A stretch of 64,000 nt of DNA from Bacillus sp. EAC (GTDB lineage Bacteria; Bacillota; Bacilli; Bacillales; Bacillaceae_G). The stretch is taken from NCBI RefSeq assembly GCF_002156875.1, contig NZ_NCSY01000002.1, positions 62,001-126,000 on the forward strand, given 5' to 3'. Of the stretch, positions 8,832 through 17,638 are shown piece after piece. Position numbers and translations under genes: made by a program. Position 1 is the stretch's first letter. Each line of letters begins with the position of its first letter. A model generated the notes under the pieces. The model did no database searches, was not told the DNA's origin, and worked only from the letters and a program-made list of their open reading frames with translations.

Positions 8832-8854
8832 CCTCTGTCCCTCCTTACAATTAA

Positions 8855-8900
8855 ATAACCTTCTCTATTAAAGTTATTGTAGTTTGATAACAGATGTCAA
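8855..8900 (-). promoter_or_regulatory. kynU promoter region with operator-like palindrome
   Basis: On the minus strand TTGACA (8900-8895) resembles a -35 box, with only a weak -10 (around 8877-8872). Overlapping the expected transcription start is a 23-bp imperfect palindrome (8855-8877) with arms ATAACCTT/AAAGTTAT matching at seven of eight positions. A tryptophan- or kynurenine-responsive regulator would bind here; none is encoded nearby. Confidence 0.4.
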
Positions 8901-8923
8901 TATTTTCTGAATATAATTTATAC

Positions 8924-8971
8924 AAAAAAAATGCCAAGAACCTAAAGTAGTTTACTTTTCGGTTCTTGGCA
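8924..8971 (-). terminator. Terminator of the 11496-8990 ABC operon
   Basis: Perfect stem TGCCAAGAACC/GGTTCTTGGCA with an 18-base loop; on the minus strand it runs into eight T residues, just after the last permease gene. Confidence 0.85.
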
Positions 8972-8989
8972 TAATGATTTAGCTGTTTG

Positions 8990-9784
8990 CTAATTTCGTA
9001 AATCACGATTTCGATAGGAGAAGAAAGTTATAACTGTTAATACAATGATTAATATAATTGAGATGGCAAGAAAACTAATTTTAAATCCACCGCCATACAT
9101 AATGTTCTTAGCCTCGTAGTATTTAAAAGGTGTTAAATATTTTAAACCTTCTATTTTTTCATTTAAATCAATTGCAATTGATAAAATAAATGTTACTAAT
9201 AGTATTCCTGTCGCGTAGGAGGCTGCTTTTTTTGAGTTTTTACTGCTAGCAGCTATCGACGATCCAATCACTAAGAAGAGTAATTGTAAGATGAACATTC
9301 CAAGCATCACTATAGCAATATCACCGTTTACATCTTCACCCTTACTGTATTTCCCCACAACTATAACACTTGATACCCATGTAACTAGATTAAAAATTAG
9401 TATGTTTACGAATGCACTTAGTAATTTATATGAAATGACTTTATTTCTAGATAATGGTTTAACAAATAAAAACTCAGCTGTTTTATCTCTTTCTTCTTTC
9501 GCAATGATATTTGCCCCAAGCATTGTAGCGTGTATTGTCGCCATTAAAAACAGGTATAAAACTAGAATTCCAAAGTAGCCACTAGCTTTGGATAAGTCAA
9601 GTGCACCTGATCCCATTATTGCCTGAAGTGATTTCGGCATTTCAGCAAACAAATTATTAATTTGTCCATTTGCTGCAGTAGCTTTATATTTTGTCATCCC
9701 ACTAATCATGAATAAAATAATTCCAATACTCCAGAATATGATTGATTTACGATATGTCTTCAATTCTCTTAAAAATAGATTCAT
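8990..9784 (-). CDS. ABC-2 type permease (second subunit)
   Basis: A 264-residue protein with six hydrophobic segments. It starts MNLFLRELKTYRKSIIFW and has the coupling-helix motif AKEERDKTAEFLFVKPLSRNK. It is clearly paralogous to the upstream permease (start at 10605), which shares the YRKS entry, the KTADFLLSKPVTR-type motif and the LTPFKYYE/LSPFKYFD segment before the last helix. With the ATPase at 10612 they should form a heterodimeric exporter. AGGGAGGG precedes the ATG. Substrate unknown; a TetR gene is divergent to the operon. Confidence 0.85.
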   Translation of the reverse strand: MNLFLRELKTYRKSIIFWSIGIILFMISGMTKYKATAANGQINNLFAEMPKSLQAIMGSGALDLSKASGYFGILVLYLFLMATIHATMLGANIIAKEERDKTAEFLFVKPLSRNKVISYKLLSAFVNILIFNLVTWVSSVIVVGKYSKGEDVNGDIAIVMLGMFILQLLFLVIGSSIAASSKNSKKAASYATGILLVTFILSIAIDLNEKIEGLKYLTPFKYYEAKNIMYGGGFKISFLAISIILIIVLTVITFFSYRNRDLRN

Positions 9785-9807
9785 ATCTACCCTCCCTTTC
9801 CCGAAAA

Positions 9808-10605
9808 CTACACAGCGTGAATATCTTTCTTTGAATAGATTAAATAGCTTGCTACGATCGAAATAGCAATGATGACAATTGCCGTAAATAAATATGAGTA
9901 TTCGTACTTTGAATGTTCAATGATATATTTCGTATCAAAATATTTAAAAGGAGATAAATATCGTTTTGCACTGTTTCCATCTGTTGAAATAACCATCCCG
10001 ATTACAAAGAAGCCAAACACAGTAGCAAGAGAGACTGATAAAACAGACTTTATTTTCGTAAAGATGATTGAAACAATGATGCCAATTGAAAAGAATATTA
10101 ATTGAATAATGAACAATGTACTGGAAATTAAAAAGAATAATTTAAAACTATAATCTACCGTTGTTACTTGTGATGCCATAATATTTGCTGCAGCTAGATA
10201 AAATACATTCGTAATTAGTAAACAAACTATACCTGAAAATAATTTTGCTGATAAAATCTTAGTTCGAGTAACTGGCTTTGATAGTAAAAAATCAGCTGTT
10301 TTTTCGCGAGTTTCCTTAGAAACAATTGAGGTACCTAAAATCATCGCTTGAATGGCCCCACAAAGGCTAACGTATAAAAATAAGTAAGAATAAAAACCTA
10401 AAATCGTTCCAAAACTTTCTATTTCAAGACCTAAAGCTTTTCTTACCCCCTCTGGATACCCTTTAATTATTTTAGCGAAATCCATATAATCTTTTGAAAT
10501 AGAAGGGAATAGTGATAAGAAAAATATAACAATGGCAATTAATGAACAAGTCCATATGATTGTTGATTTCCGATAGGCCTTAAGTTCATGCAAAAATATA
10601 TTCAT
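9808..10605 (-). CDS. ABC-2 type permease (first subunit)
   Basis: A 265-residue membrane protein with six hydrophobic segments and the motif SKETREKTADFLLSKPVTRTK. It begins six bases after the ATPase stop; its GGAGG lies at the end of the ATPase gene. It is a paralogue of the following gene, so the pair probably arose by duplication. Such ATPase-permease-permease operons next to TetR genes are usually drug or peptide exporters; the actual substrate cannot be read from sequence. Confidence 0.85.
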   Translation of the reverse strand: MNIFLHELKAYRKSTIIWTCSLIAIVIFFLSLFPSISKDYMDFAKIIKGYPEGVRKALGLEIESFGTILGFYSYLFLYVSLCGAIQAMILGTSIVSKETREKTADFLLSKPVTRTKILSAKLFSGIVCLLITNVFYLAAANIMASQVTTVDYSFKLFFLISSTLFIIQLIFFSIGIIVSIIFTKIKSVLSVSLATVFGFFVIGMVISTDGNSAKRYLSPFKYFDTKYIIEHSKYEYSYLFTAIVIIAISIVASYLIYSKKDIHAV

Positions 10606-10611
10606 AGCTTA

Positions 10612-11496
10612 TTAGGCCTCCTTCTCATAATAATGCATAAAAATCTCCTCTAGGTCTGGCTCTTCTATCCAAAGATTTTCAATCTCAATCTCAGCGATTT
10701 TTTTCATCACTTTATTGATATTTCCTTTAAATAAAAAGCTAATAGAATTCCCTTTTATCTCGATTTTATTTACTCCATCTATATTGAAGAAATTTTGATC
10801 TATTTCATCTGTTGTCTCTAATTTAAATCGTTTGAAATTATTTTCCTTTAATTTACTAATCTTTTCGACTGTAACAATCTTACCTTCTTTAATAATGGCA
10901 ACTCGATTACATAGGCGCTGAACTTCACTTAAAATATGTGATGAAAATAAAATTGTAGCTCCTTTCTTATTTTCTTCCTCAAGTAAATCAAAAAATCTTT
11001 GCTGCATTAGAGGATCTAAACCGCTAGTCGGTTCATCTAAAATGATCAATTTAGGTTCATGAAGTAGCCCCTGGACTATCCCTACTTTCTTCTTGTTGCC
11101 AAGAGATAAATCATCGATTTTTTTTGTTAAATCTAAATCCATTATTTCAGCTAATTCTTTTATTCTTTTTGTACAATCTTTTTTGTAGAAGCTAGCCGAA
11201 TACTTCAATAAATCAATTACTTTCATATTGTCATAATAAAAAACTTCTGATGGTAAATATCCAATTTCCTTTTTGATTTCAGGAGCGAATTCAACACAAT
11301 CTTTTCCAAAAATTTTGGCACTACCACTTGTTGGATAAATTAATGACAATAGCGTTCGAATAGTAGTTGATTTACCCGCTCCATTTGGCCCGATAAAGCC
11401 AAATATTTCACCCTCTTCTATATTAAAACTAATGTCCGTGATCCCTCTTGAATTACCGTAGGTCTTTGTTAGATTATTGATTTCGATTGCGTACAT
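10612..11496 (-). CDS. ABC transporter ATP-binding protein
   Basis: A 294-residue ATPase: Walker A GPNGAGKST, a DLSLGNKKKVGIVQG signature, Walker B LIILDEPTSGLDPLMQ, H-loop FSSHILSE, and a roughly 80-residue C-terminal domain ending DLEEIFMHYYE, as in CcmA/YtrB-type drug exporters. GGGGG lies seven bases before the ATG. It is the first gene of an operon with two permeases, transcribed away from the TetR gene; a perfect palindrome lies in the shared intergenic region. Confidence 0.9.
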   Translation of the reverse strand: MYAIEINNLTKTYGNSRGITDISFNIEEGEIFGFIGPNGAGKSTTIRTLLSLIYPTSGSAKIFGKDCVEFAPEIKKEIGYLPSEVFYYDNMKVIDLLKYSASFYKKDCTKRIKELAEIMDLDLTKKIDDLSLGNKKKVGIVQGLLHEPKLIILDEPTSGLDPLMQQRFFDLLEEENKKGATILFSSHILSEVQRLCNRVAIIKEGKIVTVEKISKLKENNFKRFKLETTDEIDQNFFNIDGVNKIEIKGNSISFLFKGNINKVMKKIAEIEIENLWIEEPDLEEIFMHYYEKEA

Positions 11497-11581
11497 TTTT
11501 GTACCCCCACATCATTTTGAAATAATTAAACCACAATATTACAAAACTAGTATATACCCGTTTCCAAAAAATGAGAATACA

Positions 11582-11613
11582 TTTTGAAATATTTTTAATA
11601 ATATATTTCAAAA
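11582..11613. promoter_or_regulatory. Palindromic operator between TetR gene and ABC operon
   Basis: Perfect 11-bp inverted repeat TTTTGAAATAT/ATATTTCAAAA with a 10-base spacer. It ends just before a TATACT -10-like box (11619-11624) of the TetR gene. A related half-site, CATTTTGAAATAAT, occurs near 11513-11526 on the ABC side. Position and symmetry suggest that the adjacent TetR protein represses both directions. Confidence 0.6.
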
Positions 11614-11651
11614 CATGATATACTATTCTATAGATATTCATGGAGGTACGA

Positions 11652-12248
11652 ATGTTGGACGGTTATAAAAAAAGAACGCTAAAGAAAATGGAAAACATTG
11701 AATTAAATACGATCAAATTATTATCTTTGCCACTAAATGATATAAAAATTATGGATATCGCTAAGTTAGCGAATGTATCACAAGTTTCAATTTATAATTA
11801 TTACGGAAGTAAAGAAGCACTATTAAAAGCGGCTATCTTAAGATTAATGGATCAGCAATATGAGGAATATAAGCAATTACTTTCAACTAGTATTCCTTTT
11901 AATGAAAAGATAAAAGAATTATTCATGCGGAAGAAAAATGGACTTGATATTGTAAATCTTGAAATGTTTACAGTACTCATGCAAAAAGATAAAGAATTAC
12001 ACGATAGTGTATTAGATTTTACTATGAACAAATCGTTTAAGTTGTTAATTTCACTAATTGATGAAGGCCGCTCACTTGGTTTAGTTCGAAACGAAGTCCA
12101 AAATCAAACGCTGCTAATTTATATTCAAGTACTTAGTCAAGCCTTTATGAACATGGATACGGCGACCTCTCAATATATTCAAAAAAAAGAAGTGATTGAT
12201 GAAATTATGAATTTATTCTTATATGGATTGCTAAAACAGGAGGATTAA
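11652..12248 (+). CDS. TetR/AcrR family transcriptional regulator
   Basis: A 198-residue protein with an N-terminal helix-turn-helix: IKIMDIAKLANVSQVSIYNYYGSKE, the classical TetR recognition-helix pattern ending in YNYYGSKEALL. The C-terminal ligand domain is all-helical and unspecific. The ATG at 11652 follows GGAGG by five bases; the ATG at 11640 overlaps that site and lacks its own. It is probably the repressor of the divergent ABC exporter and is followed with one base between by a DHFR-like gene, so it may control that gene too. Confidence 0.85.
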   Translation: MLDGYKKRTLKKMENIELNTIKLLSLPLNDIKIMDIAKLANVSQVSIYNYYGSKEALLKAAILRLMDQQYEEYKQLLSTSIPFNEKIKELFMRKKNGLDIVNLEMFTVLMQKDKELHDSVLDFTMNKSFKLLISLIDEGRSLGLVRNEVQNQTLLIYIQVLSQAFMNMDTATSQYIQKKEVIDEIMNLFLYGLLKQED

Positions 12249-12249
12249 C

Positions 12250-12765
12250 ATGACTAGAAAAATCATTTTGTATATAGCATCTAGCCTTGACGGTTATATC
12301 GCACGTGAAAATGGAGAGATTGACTGGTTATTCGATCCTAGTGATACCGACTATGGATATACTGAGTTGATCAATTCAATTGATACAGTATTAATGGGAA
12401 GAAAAACATACGAACAAGTTCTAACCTTTGGAGAGTATCCTTATCTTGATAAAAAGTCATATGTTTTCACAACACAACCAAGAGAAAATGATTCGAATGC
12501 AGAATTTATTACTTCTAACATTTCTACATTTATCTCGCAATTAAAGGAATCTGAAGGAAAACACATATGGCTTGTTGGTGGAGCTGAACTAACAAAGTAT
12601 TTCCTAATGAACAATCTTATCGATGAATTGATTTTATTTATACAACCTACTTTAATTGGAAGCGGGATTCCATTGTTTCAAGGAATTGAAAAAGATCAAC
12701 AACTATTCCTAAAGAATCATAAAATTTATGAGAATGGCATGGTTGAATTAAGATATGAGTGGTAA
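12250..12765 (+). CDS. Dihydrofolate reductase-like (RibD C-terminal) family protein
   Basis: A 171-residue single-domain protein of the YwjB/YyaP type: IASSLDGYIARENGEIDWL at the N-terminus, VLMGRKTYEQ, and IWLVGGAELTKYFL with the GG of the nucleotide site. Such proteins are presumed NADPH-dependent reductases, mostly of unknown substrate; it is not the housekeeping DHFR. AGGAGG overlaps the end of the tetR gene, so the two are translationally coupled. A strong terminator follows. Confidence 0.85.
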   Translation: MTRKIILYIASSLDGYIARENGEIDWLFDPSDTDYGYTELINSIDTVLMGRKTYEQVLTFGEYPYLDKKSYVFTTQPRENDSNAEFITSNISTFISQLKESEGKHIWLVGGAELTKYFLMNNLIDELILFIQPTLIGSGIPLFQGIEKDQQLFLKNHKIYENGMVELRYEW

Positions 12766-12815
12766 AGGTTTGAGTAAAATATAATAAGATTAAGTATGAT
12801 TGTAGCACCCATAAG

Positions 12816-12852
12816 AAAAGCATCTTTGCATATAGCAGAGATGCTTTTTTTT
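12816..12852 (+). terminator. Terminator after tetR-DHFR-like unit
   Basis: Stem AGCATCT/AGATGCT extended by A/T pairs, followed by eight T residues. Confidence 0.85.
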
Positions 12853-12955
12853 GAATATTTCTCTAGTAAATCTTATTAATTGTTTAGTATTATCTCACTC
12901 CAAATGAACATAGAATGAATTACTCACGACTTACTTTTATATTTTGGAGGTCAAT

Positions 12956-13210
12956 ATGTACAAAACTATTTTAAGTATACGAAAATATTCCGAAGAAATT
13001 AAACGAGGTTTAATTGGTGGATTCACTATTTTCAGTCTCACTATTCTTTTTTTTACACCTGATTCTAAAATTGATTTTAGCAAAAAAGCCTGTTTAAAAT
13101 GGGAATATAGCCACTCTGAACATATTAATGTTTGTTCAATTTATAACACCTCTACTAATAACTCCATCCCATATGGCTCATTAATTGAACTAGATATAGA
13201 GAAAAAATAG
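12956..13210 (+). CDS. Hypothetical small membrane protein
   Basis: 84 residues with one hydrophobic segment (about residues 22-38, GGFTIFSLTILFF), followed by a polar extracellular-type tail containing two Cys. GGAGG lies five bases before the ATG at 12956, and a terminator follows 41 bases after the stop, so it looks like a real, monocistronic gene. I do not recognise the family. A helical N-terminus with positive charges suggests an N-in topology. Confidence 0.6.
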   Translation: MYKTILSIRKYSEEIKRGLIGGFTIFSLTILFFTPDSKIDFSKKACLKWEYSHSEHINVCSIYNTSTNNSIPYGSLIELDIEKK

Positions 13211-13251
13211 AATTTTGATGCGAGTCAAAATAACGGATATAAGAAAGAGTA

Positions 13252-13286
13252 AAAAAGCATCTCCACTAGCTAAGAAGATGCTTTTT
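13252..13286 (+). terminator. Terminator after small membrane protein gene
   Basis: Perfect stem AAAAAGCATCT/AGATGCTTTTT with a 13-base loop and a T tract. Confidence 0.75.
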
Positions 13287-13290
13287 ATAT

Positions 13291-13440
13291 TAGGCTCATT
13301 TCTAAAAGATTTTTGTTTTTAAAAGGTTTTAAAAAAACTGAAAATAAAGAAAATGATTGATCAGAAAGTGCGAGACTCCTGTTGGAGTATCTGGACATAT
13401 GAAACCCCGCAGGCGAACCGAGGAGGCCCATTCTATGATT
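13291..13440. repeat. Dispersed intergenic repeat, truncated copy C
   Basis: Begins TAGGCTC like copy E, continues through AAAAGATTTTTGTTTTTAAA and GTGCGAGACTCCTGTTGGAG to CCCCGCAGGCG and GAGGAGGCCCA. It lacks the distal third and the terminal GAGCCTA seen in other copies. It stops about 15 bases before the end of the permease gene on the opposite strand. Confidence 0.65.
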
Positions 13441-13456
13441 TTGCGATTACATGCCT

Positions 13457-14413
13457 TTAAATAACATCCCTTTTCTTAAACACTTCACCTGCAATAATCA
13501 GAAATAGCAAAGTATATAGAATCAGCATCATAATTGAAAACCAAATACTCATTCCATTCTCGATATTCACTCCTTTTATATATACCGTCAAATCTGTATG
13601 CATAAAAGGTAAATATTTTGACCAGCTTTTAGCTCTTAATAAAGAGGCGATCACATCTGAAGTTGCAAATAAAATAATACTTATTAATAAAGAAACACTT
13701 CCAGATTTCAAAATTGTCGATAGGAAGTAGGCAATTGCAATAAACAAAAGAAATGGTAAAAAGTTAATAAAGTAATCATGCAGAAGACTAGGTAAAATAC
13801 CTTGTTCTATAACCTTGTTATTTACATACATTAAAACTGGTTGTGTGCTGAATTTCATTCCATTTAAAGCACTGCCGATAATAAATGAATATAATAGGAT
13901 TGCAAATGTAAATACAAAATACAAAATTCCTAGGCTTATAAATTTTGTATAAAAAATCGTTCTTCTAGTTGATGGTTTTACTAGAAGAAAATTAATTGTT
14001 TTCCACTGGTGTTCTTTTGACATCATACTACTTGCAAAATAGATTAAAAGAATACCGATAAAGTTCGTTATGGCAGCACCCTTTTTCATAAAATCCAATA
14101 CGCTGTACTGCTGAACAGTTGAAATATTATGTTTAATGCGATATTTATATATTTCGTATTGCTCTTTGTCTTGTTCTGACAATGCTCCTAAACCAAGTTC
14201 TGCTATTGTTTTCTCACTTTCTTTATTTTGGTCTATTAATTCTGATTTCCAATTTTCTTCTTTTGAAGTCCCAAGTTGTTTTTCTACAAAATCCCATCTT
14301 CCTAAAATCAAAACTGGAATAAATAAAACAAGTAATGTTACGACAAAAGACTTTTGAACGAAAATTTTACGCAGTTCATTTCCAATTAATATGAAAAACT
14401 TACTCAATGACAT
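13457..14413 (-). CDS. ABC-2 type transporter permease
   Basis: About 316-318 residues with six membrane segments and a long first external loop (roughly residues 35-100, charged, rich in Glu and Lys). The coupling motif KEHQWKTINFLLVKPSTRR is present. It overlaps the ATPase gene by up to 14 bases. Two starts are possible: ATG at 14413, very close to GGGGG, or TTG at 14407, eight bases from it and giving MSKFFILIGNELRK. I report the longer form. The layout mirrors the exporter at 2862-4767. Confidence 0.82.
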   Translation of the reverse strand: MSLSKFFILIGNELRKIFVQKSFVVTLLVLFIPVLILGRWDFVEKQLGTSKEENWKSELIDQNKESEKTIAELGLGALSEQDKEQYEIYKYRIKHNISTVQQYSVLDFMKKGAAITNFIGILLIYFASSMMSKEHQWKTINFLLVKPSTRRTIFYTKFISLGILYFVFTFAILLYSFIIGSALNGMKFSTQPVLMYVNNKVIEQGILPSLLHDYFINFLPFLLFIAIAYFLSTILKSGSVSLLISIILFATSDVIASLLRAKSWSKYLPFMHTDLTVYIKGVNIENGMSIWFSIMMLILYTLLFLIIAGEVFKKRDVI

Positions 14414-15323
14414 TTCCCCCTGTCAATTGAATGAATAAATCCTCTAAACTTTCTTTTTTACGAGTTATATAATAAACCTCTATACCCGACTTAACTAACT
14501 CTTTATTTAATAAAGGTATATTCCCCTCTTCAATTTCAAAAATAATCGACTTCTCATCAACCAATTCATATTTGAATTGTTTAATTACATCAGAAAATTT
14601 ACGTTCAATGTTTTCTGTGCTACTAACAACTACTTCAATTAATAGCTTGTCCCCTGATTGATTACCCATATCGATTGATTCTACAAAATGACCATTTTGA
14701 ATGATAACTGCACGATCACAAATTAATTCGATTTCAGATAAAAGATGACTAGATAATAAAATTGCTGTTCCTTCTGCCTCCGAGATGCGTTTCAAGTAAT
14801 CACGTATTTCTCTTACACCAGCAGGATCTAACCCATTTGTTGGCTCATCCAATATTAGTATTGATGGTCTATGTAGTAGCGCTTGAGCAATTCCTAACCG
14901 TTGCTTCATTCCTAAAGAATACGTTGAGAACTTTTTATGTATCGCATTTGAAAGACCTAGTAATTCGATTACTTCAAGTACTCTCTCCTTTGTTACCCCA
15001 TCTAGCATCCTCGAGAAGTACATTAGATTATTAAAACCACTATAAAACGGGTAAAAAGCAGGTGTTTCAATCATTGCTCCAATTTGCTGTATACACTCTT
15101 TGAAGTTTTCATTTATTGAATTTCCACTTATTAATATTTCGCCATCCGTTAAACTCATTAGTCCCACGATCATTCGCATAGTTGTTGTTTTTCCAGAACC
15201 ATTCGGGCCTAATAATCCCAATACTTCACCTTTATATAAATCAAAGCTAATATCGTTAATGATACGTTGGTTCTTAATAGTTTTTTTAACATTTCTAAGC
15301 TCAAGAACTACTTCTTGATTCAT
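14400..15323 (-). CDS. ABC transporter ATP-binding protein (BcrA-type)
   Basis: A 307-residue ATPase with Walker A GPNGSGKTT, signature YSLGMKQRLGIAQALL, Walker B SILILDEPTNGLDPAG, H-loop LSSHLLSE and a C-terminal domain ending SLEDLFIQLTGG. It resembles the ATPase at 2862 in every motif, so the two exporters are paralogous systems. GGAGG lies seven bases before the ATG. The partner permease overlaps its 3' end. BcrA-type exporters commonly protect against peptide antibiotics; that role is plausible here but unproven. Confidence 0.88.
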   Translation of the reverse strand: MNQEVVLELRNVKKTIKNQRIINDISFDLYKGEVLGLLGPNGSGKTTTMRMIVGLMSLTDGEILISGNSINENFKECIQQIGAMIETPAFYPFYSGFNNLMYFSRMLDGVTKERVLEVIELLGLSNAIHKKFSTYSLGMKQRLGIAQALLHRPSILILDEPTNGLDPAGVREIRDYLKRISEAEGTAILLSSHLLSEIELICDRAVIIQNGHFVESIDMGNQSGDKLLIEVVVSSTENIERKFSDVIKQFKYELVDEKSIIFEIEEGNIPLLNKELVKSGIEVYYITRKKESLEDLFIQLTGGNVIE

Positions 15324-15430
15324 CTTTTTTCCTCCTTAATGAGAGAAATTAATATAGAAATAAAATTATATCTCCTTTATTTTCCTATGAATAAATGCTA
15401 TTCTCAAGTAGGAATTGAAAGGAGAACTTT

Positions 15431-15682
15431 ATGAAAAGAATACCATACTACTTAGTATTTGGCTCATTTATTCCTTATTTATTAATATTCGCTTTACCTT
15501 TTTTAAAGATATCAGGTAGCTTTAAAGCAGTACTTATTGGGGTCCTTGTCATCCTCGGTGAGGGCATGTTTTGGGTTGGAGGAATATTAGTTGGAAAAGA
15601 TGTTATGGCTAATTATCGTAAAAAAATGAATCCTGCAAGATGGTTTAAACATAAAAAAAATAAAGTCAAACAAGAAGACTAA
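15431..15682 (+). CDS. Transporter-suffix-domain-like small membrane protein
   Basis: 83 residues with two hydrophobic segments (about residues 8-27 and 33-55) and a basic tail. VILGEGMFWVGGILVGKDVM and YRKKMNPARWF resemble the small 'transporter suffix domain' proteins common in Bacillaceae, which have no assigned function. AAAGGAG lies six bases before the ATG and a terminator follows directly. It is divergent to the BcrA-type exporter. Confidence 0.6.
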   Translation: MKRIPYYLVFGSFIPYLLIFALPFLKISGSFKAVLIGVLVILGEGMFWVGGILVGKDVMANYRKKMNPARWFKHKKNKVKQED

Positions 15683-15732
15683 AAAGCACATTGGGATAGA
15701 GAATCATTCTCTTACTCAATGTGCCTTTTTTT
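15681..15732 (+). terminator. Terminator
   Basis: Outer stem GCACATTG/CAATGTGC enclosing an inner GAGAATCATTCTC hairpin, followed by seven T residues. Confidence 0.85.
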
Positions 15733-15814
15733 GGAAATTATTATTTATTAATTAAATAGTTTTAAAGTATAATATAGTCTGGCAATTATAATATGACAAC
15801 TTGGAGGAACACAG

Positions 15815-17584
15815 ATGAAAAAATTATTATCATTAGTTACTTTAGCGTTTATGCTAATTTCACTTATCATGCCATTCAATACAGCTTCTGCAGATGAGAA
15901 CATTCCACCTACGTTCGACAGCTTAACTATTAGTAAAAAACAAGTCGAATTATTTGATCCAATTGAATTCTATATGGTTCAATCGGGATCACCTTATTTT
16001 TTAACAGATATCACACTAAATTATAAAAAACCAAATGGCGAATTATATCCTATCCGTTTATATCATGATGGACCAATGTATCATTATAGTTTAACAACTA
16101 ATTTTTCGAATGAAGATGATATTGGTTTATGGACACTTGAGTCAATCGAAATGAGAGATGATGGTGATAATCATAATCTCTTAACAAAAGATAACTTTCC
16201 TAGTTTAGAAGAATACAATTTTGAAATCACTCCGGGAGCAGTAGACAATACTAATCCAACAATACATAGCATCTCTTTTAAAAAAAATGAAATAAATGCC
16301 GGAGAATACAATACTGTTTACGTAAATGCTCAAGATGATTCTGGAATCAGTAATGTATCTATGATGTTAATTAGTCCTTCTGGTAAGAAGCACATTGAAA
16401 TATATAATTTGTCCAAAAATTCAAATGGTTTATGGGAAAATACATTTGAAGTGCCAGCTTACACGGAAAAGGGTAGCTGGAGAGTAGAATATGTAAATGC
16501 CTGGGATATAAGTGGTAATATGGTTTCAATTAATACAAATGAGTCATATCCTGAAAATTTTTCAACATTTCAAGTTATTTCCGAGAATGAAGATATTGAT
16601 GCACCAGTAATTAAATCATTAAACATTGAAAAAAATGAAATGAATGCAGATGAAACAAATACAATAAAAGTTTCTGTTTCTGACAACAATTCAGGCATCT
16701 CTGAAATGGAGGTATCTTTCGGTATAGATAAAGGTGAAAATTCAAAGATTTACCCAACAGAATGTAAACAAACTGAGTCTGAATCTATTTATGATTGTAC
16801 GTTAAAAGTTCCATACTATTTAGCTTCTGGTGATTATCAAATTATCTATGCTTACGCTAGAGATAACGCTAATAATTTTATTAATTTAACTACTAATGAT
16901 ATACCCGTGGTTGGTACTAATTTAATTAAAATAACAAATCCACACGAAGATATTACACCACCACAATTTAATAAGCTTGTGTTACCTACAAAAGCAATTA
17001 AACTAGATTCCCCTATTAATGTTCAAATTGATACAAAGGATATCGGTGCTGGTGTAGGTGCTATGGACATTATGTTTGAAAATGAATATGGCGATCAAGT
17101 ATATGGTTGGGATTTTAACAAAGTCGATAAAAATACTTGGTCTACCGATATGTATGTTTACGGAAATTTCCACGAAGGTACATATAAAATTAAATTCATA
17201 GTAATTTATGATAATGCAGGTAATTCAACAGAAATTGAATACACTGATAATGGCGTGATTCAACATAAAGGTGGTACGAGCACTGTCCTTGAAAACGCAC
17301 CTGTTTATAAATTTACAGTTATAAAACATTCAACTTCATTAAAAACTTCGCGTACGAATGTAAAAGTACAAACTTATGGAAAACAAACAGTTGAAATTTA
17401 TAACGGAAATAATTTACTAGGTTCAAAAGTTTCAAACGCGTATGGAAAAGCTTCAATTTCATATAGTGCTTTACAAAAAAACACACGTTTAAAAGTCTTA
17501 ATTAAGGATTCAGAAGGTAATATTATCGAAGAGTTTTTTACAACAGTTGGTGTTTCTGAGACAGATATAGTTCAACCTGCATAA
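15815..17584 (+). CDS. Secreted multi-module (Ig-like) surface protein
   Basis: 589 residues with a signal peptide (MKKLLSLVTLAFMLISLIMP, cleavage after ASA near residue 26). The mature part is built from four similar modules of about 115 residues. Each opens with PP/NP/AP-x5-L/I-x-K and contains DDSGIS- or DNNSGIS-like turns followed by DxxGN or DNAxN motifs near its end (starting near residues 31, 148, 262 and 381). This is a beta-sandwich pattern. A final domain of about 80 residues resembles a bacterial Ig/carboxypeptidase-regulatory fold. There is no LPxTG motif or transmembrane anchor, so it is probably released or wall-bound by other means. GGAGG precedes the start. Function unknown. 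Confidence 0.75.
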   Translation: MKKLLSLVTLAFMLISLIMPFNTASADENIPPTFDSLTISKKQVELFDPIEFYMVQSGSPYFLTDITLNYKKPNGELYPIRLYHDGPMYHYSLTTNFSNEDDIGLWTLESIEMRDDGDNHNLLTKDNFPSLEEYNFEITPGAVDNTNPTIHSISFKKNEINAGEYNTVYVNAQDDSGISNVSMMLISPSGKKHIEIYNLSKNSNGLWENTFEVPAYTEKGSWRVEYVNAWDISGNMVSINTNESYPENFSTFQVISENEDIDAPVIKSLNIEKNEMNADETNTIKVSVSDNNSGISEMEVSFGIDKGENSKIYPTECKQTESESIYDCTLKVPYYLASGDYQIIYAYARDNANNFINLTTNDIPVVGTNLIKITNPHEDITPPQFNKLVLPTKAIKLDSPINVQIDTKDIGAGVGAMDIMFENEYGDQVYGWDFNKVDKNTWSTDMYVYGNFHEGTYKIKFIVIYDNAGNSTEIEYTDNGVIQHKGGTSTVLENAPVYKFTVIKHSTSLKTSRTNVKVQTYGKQTVEIYNGNNLLGSKVSNAYGKASISYSALQKNTRLKVLIKDSEGNIIEEFFTTVGVSETDIVQPA

Positions 17585-17594
17585 GTAAAAAAAT

Positions 17595-17628
17595 AAACAG
17601 CCGTTAAAGTAAAATTTAACGTCTGTTT
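17595..17628. terminator. Bidirectional terminator
   Basis: Stem AAACAG-CGTTAAA/TTTAACG-CTGTTT between convergent genes; the T run is best on the minus strand (end of the LOG family gene). Confidence 0.75.
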
Positions 17629-17638
17629 TATATTTACC

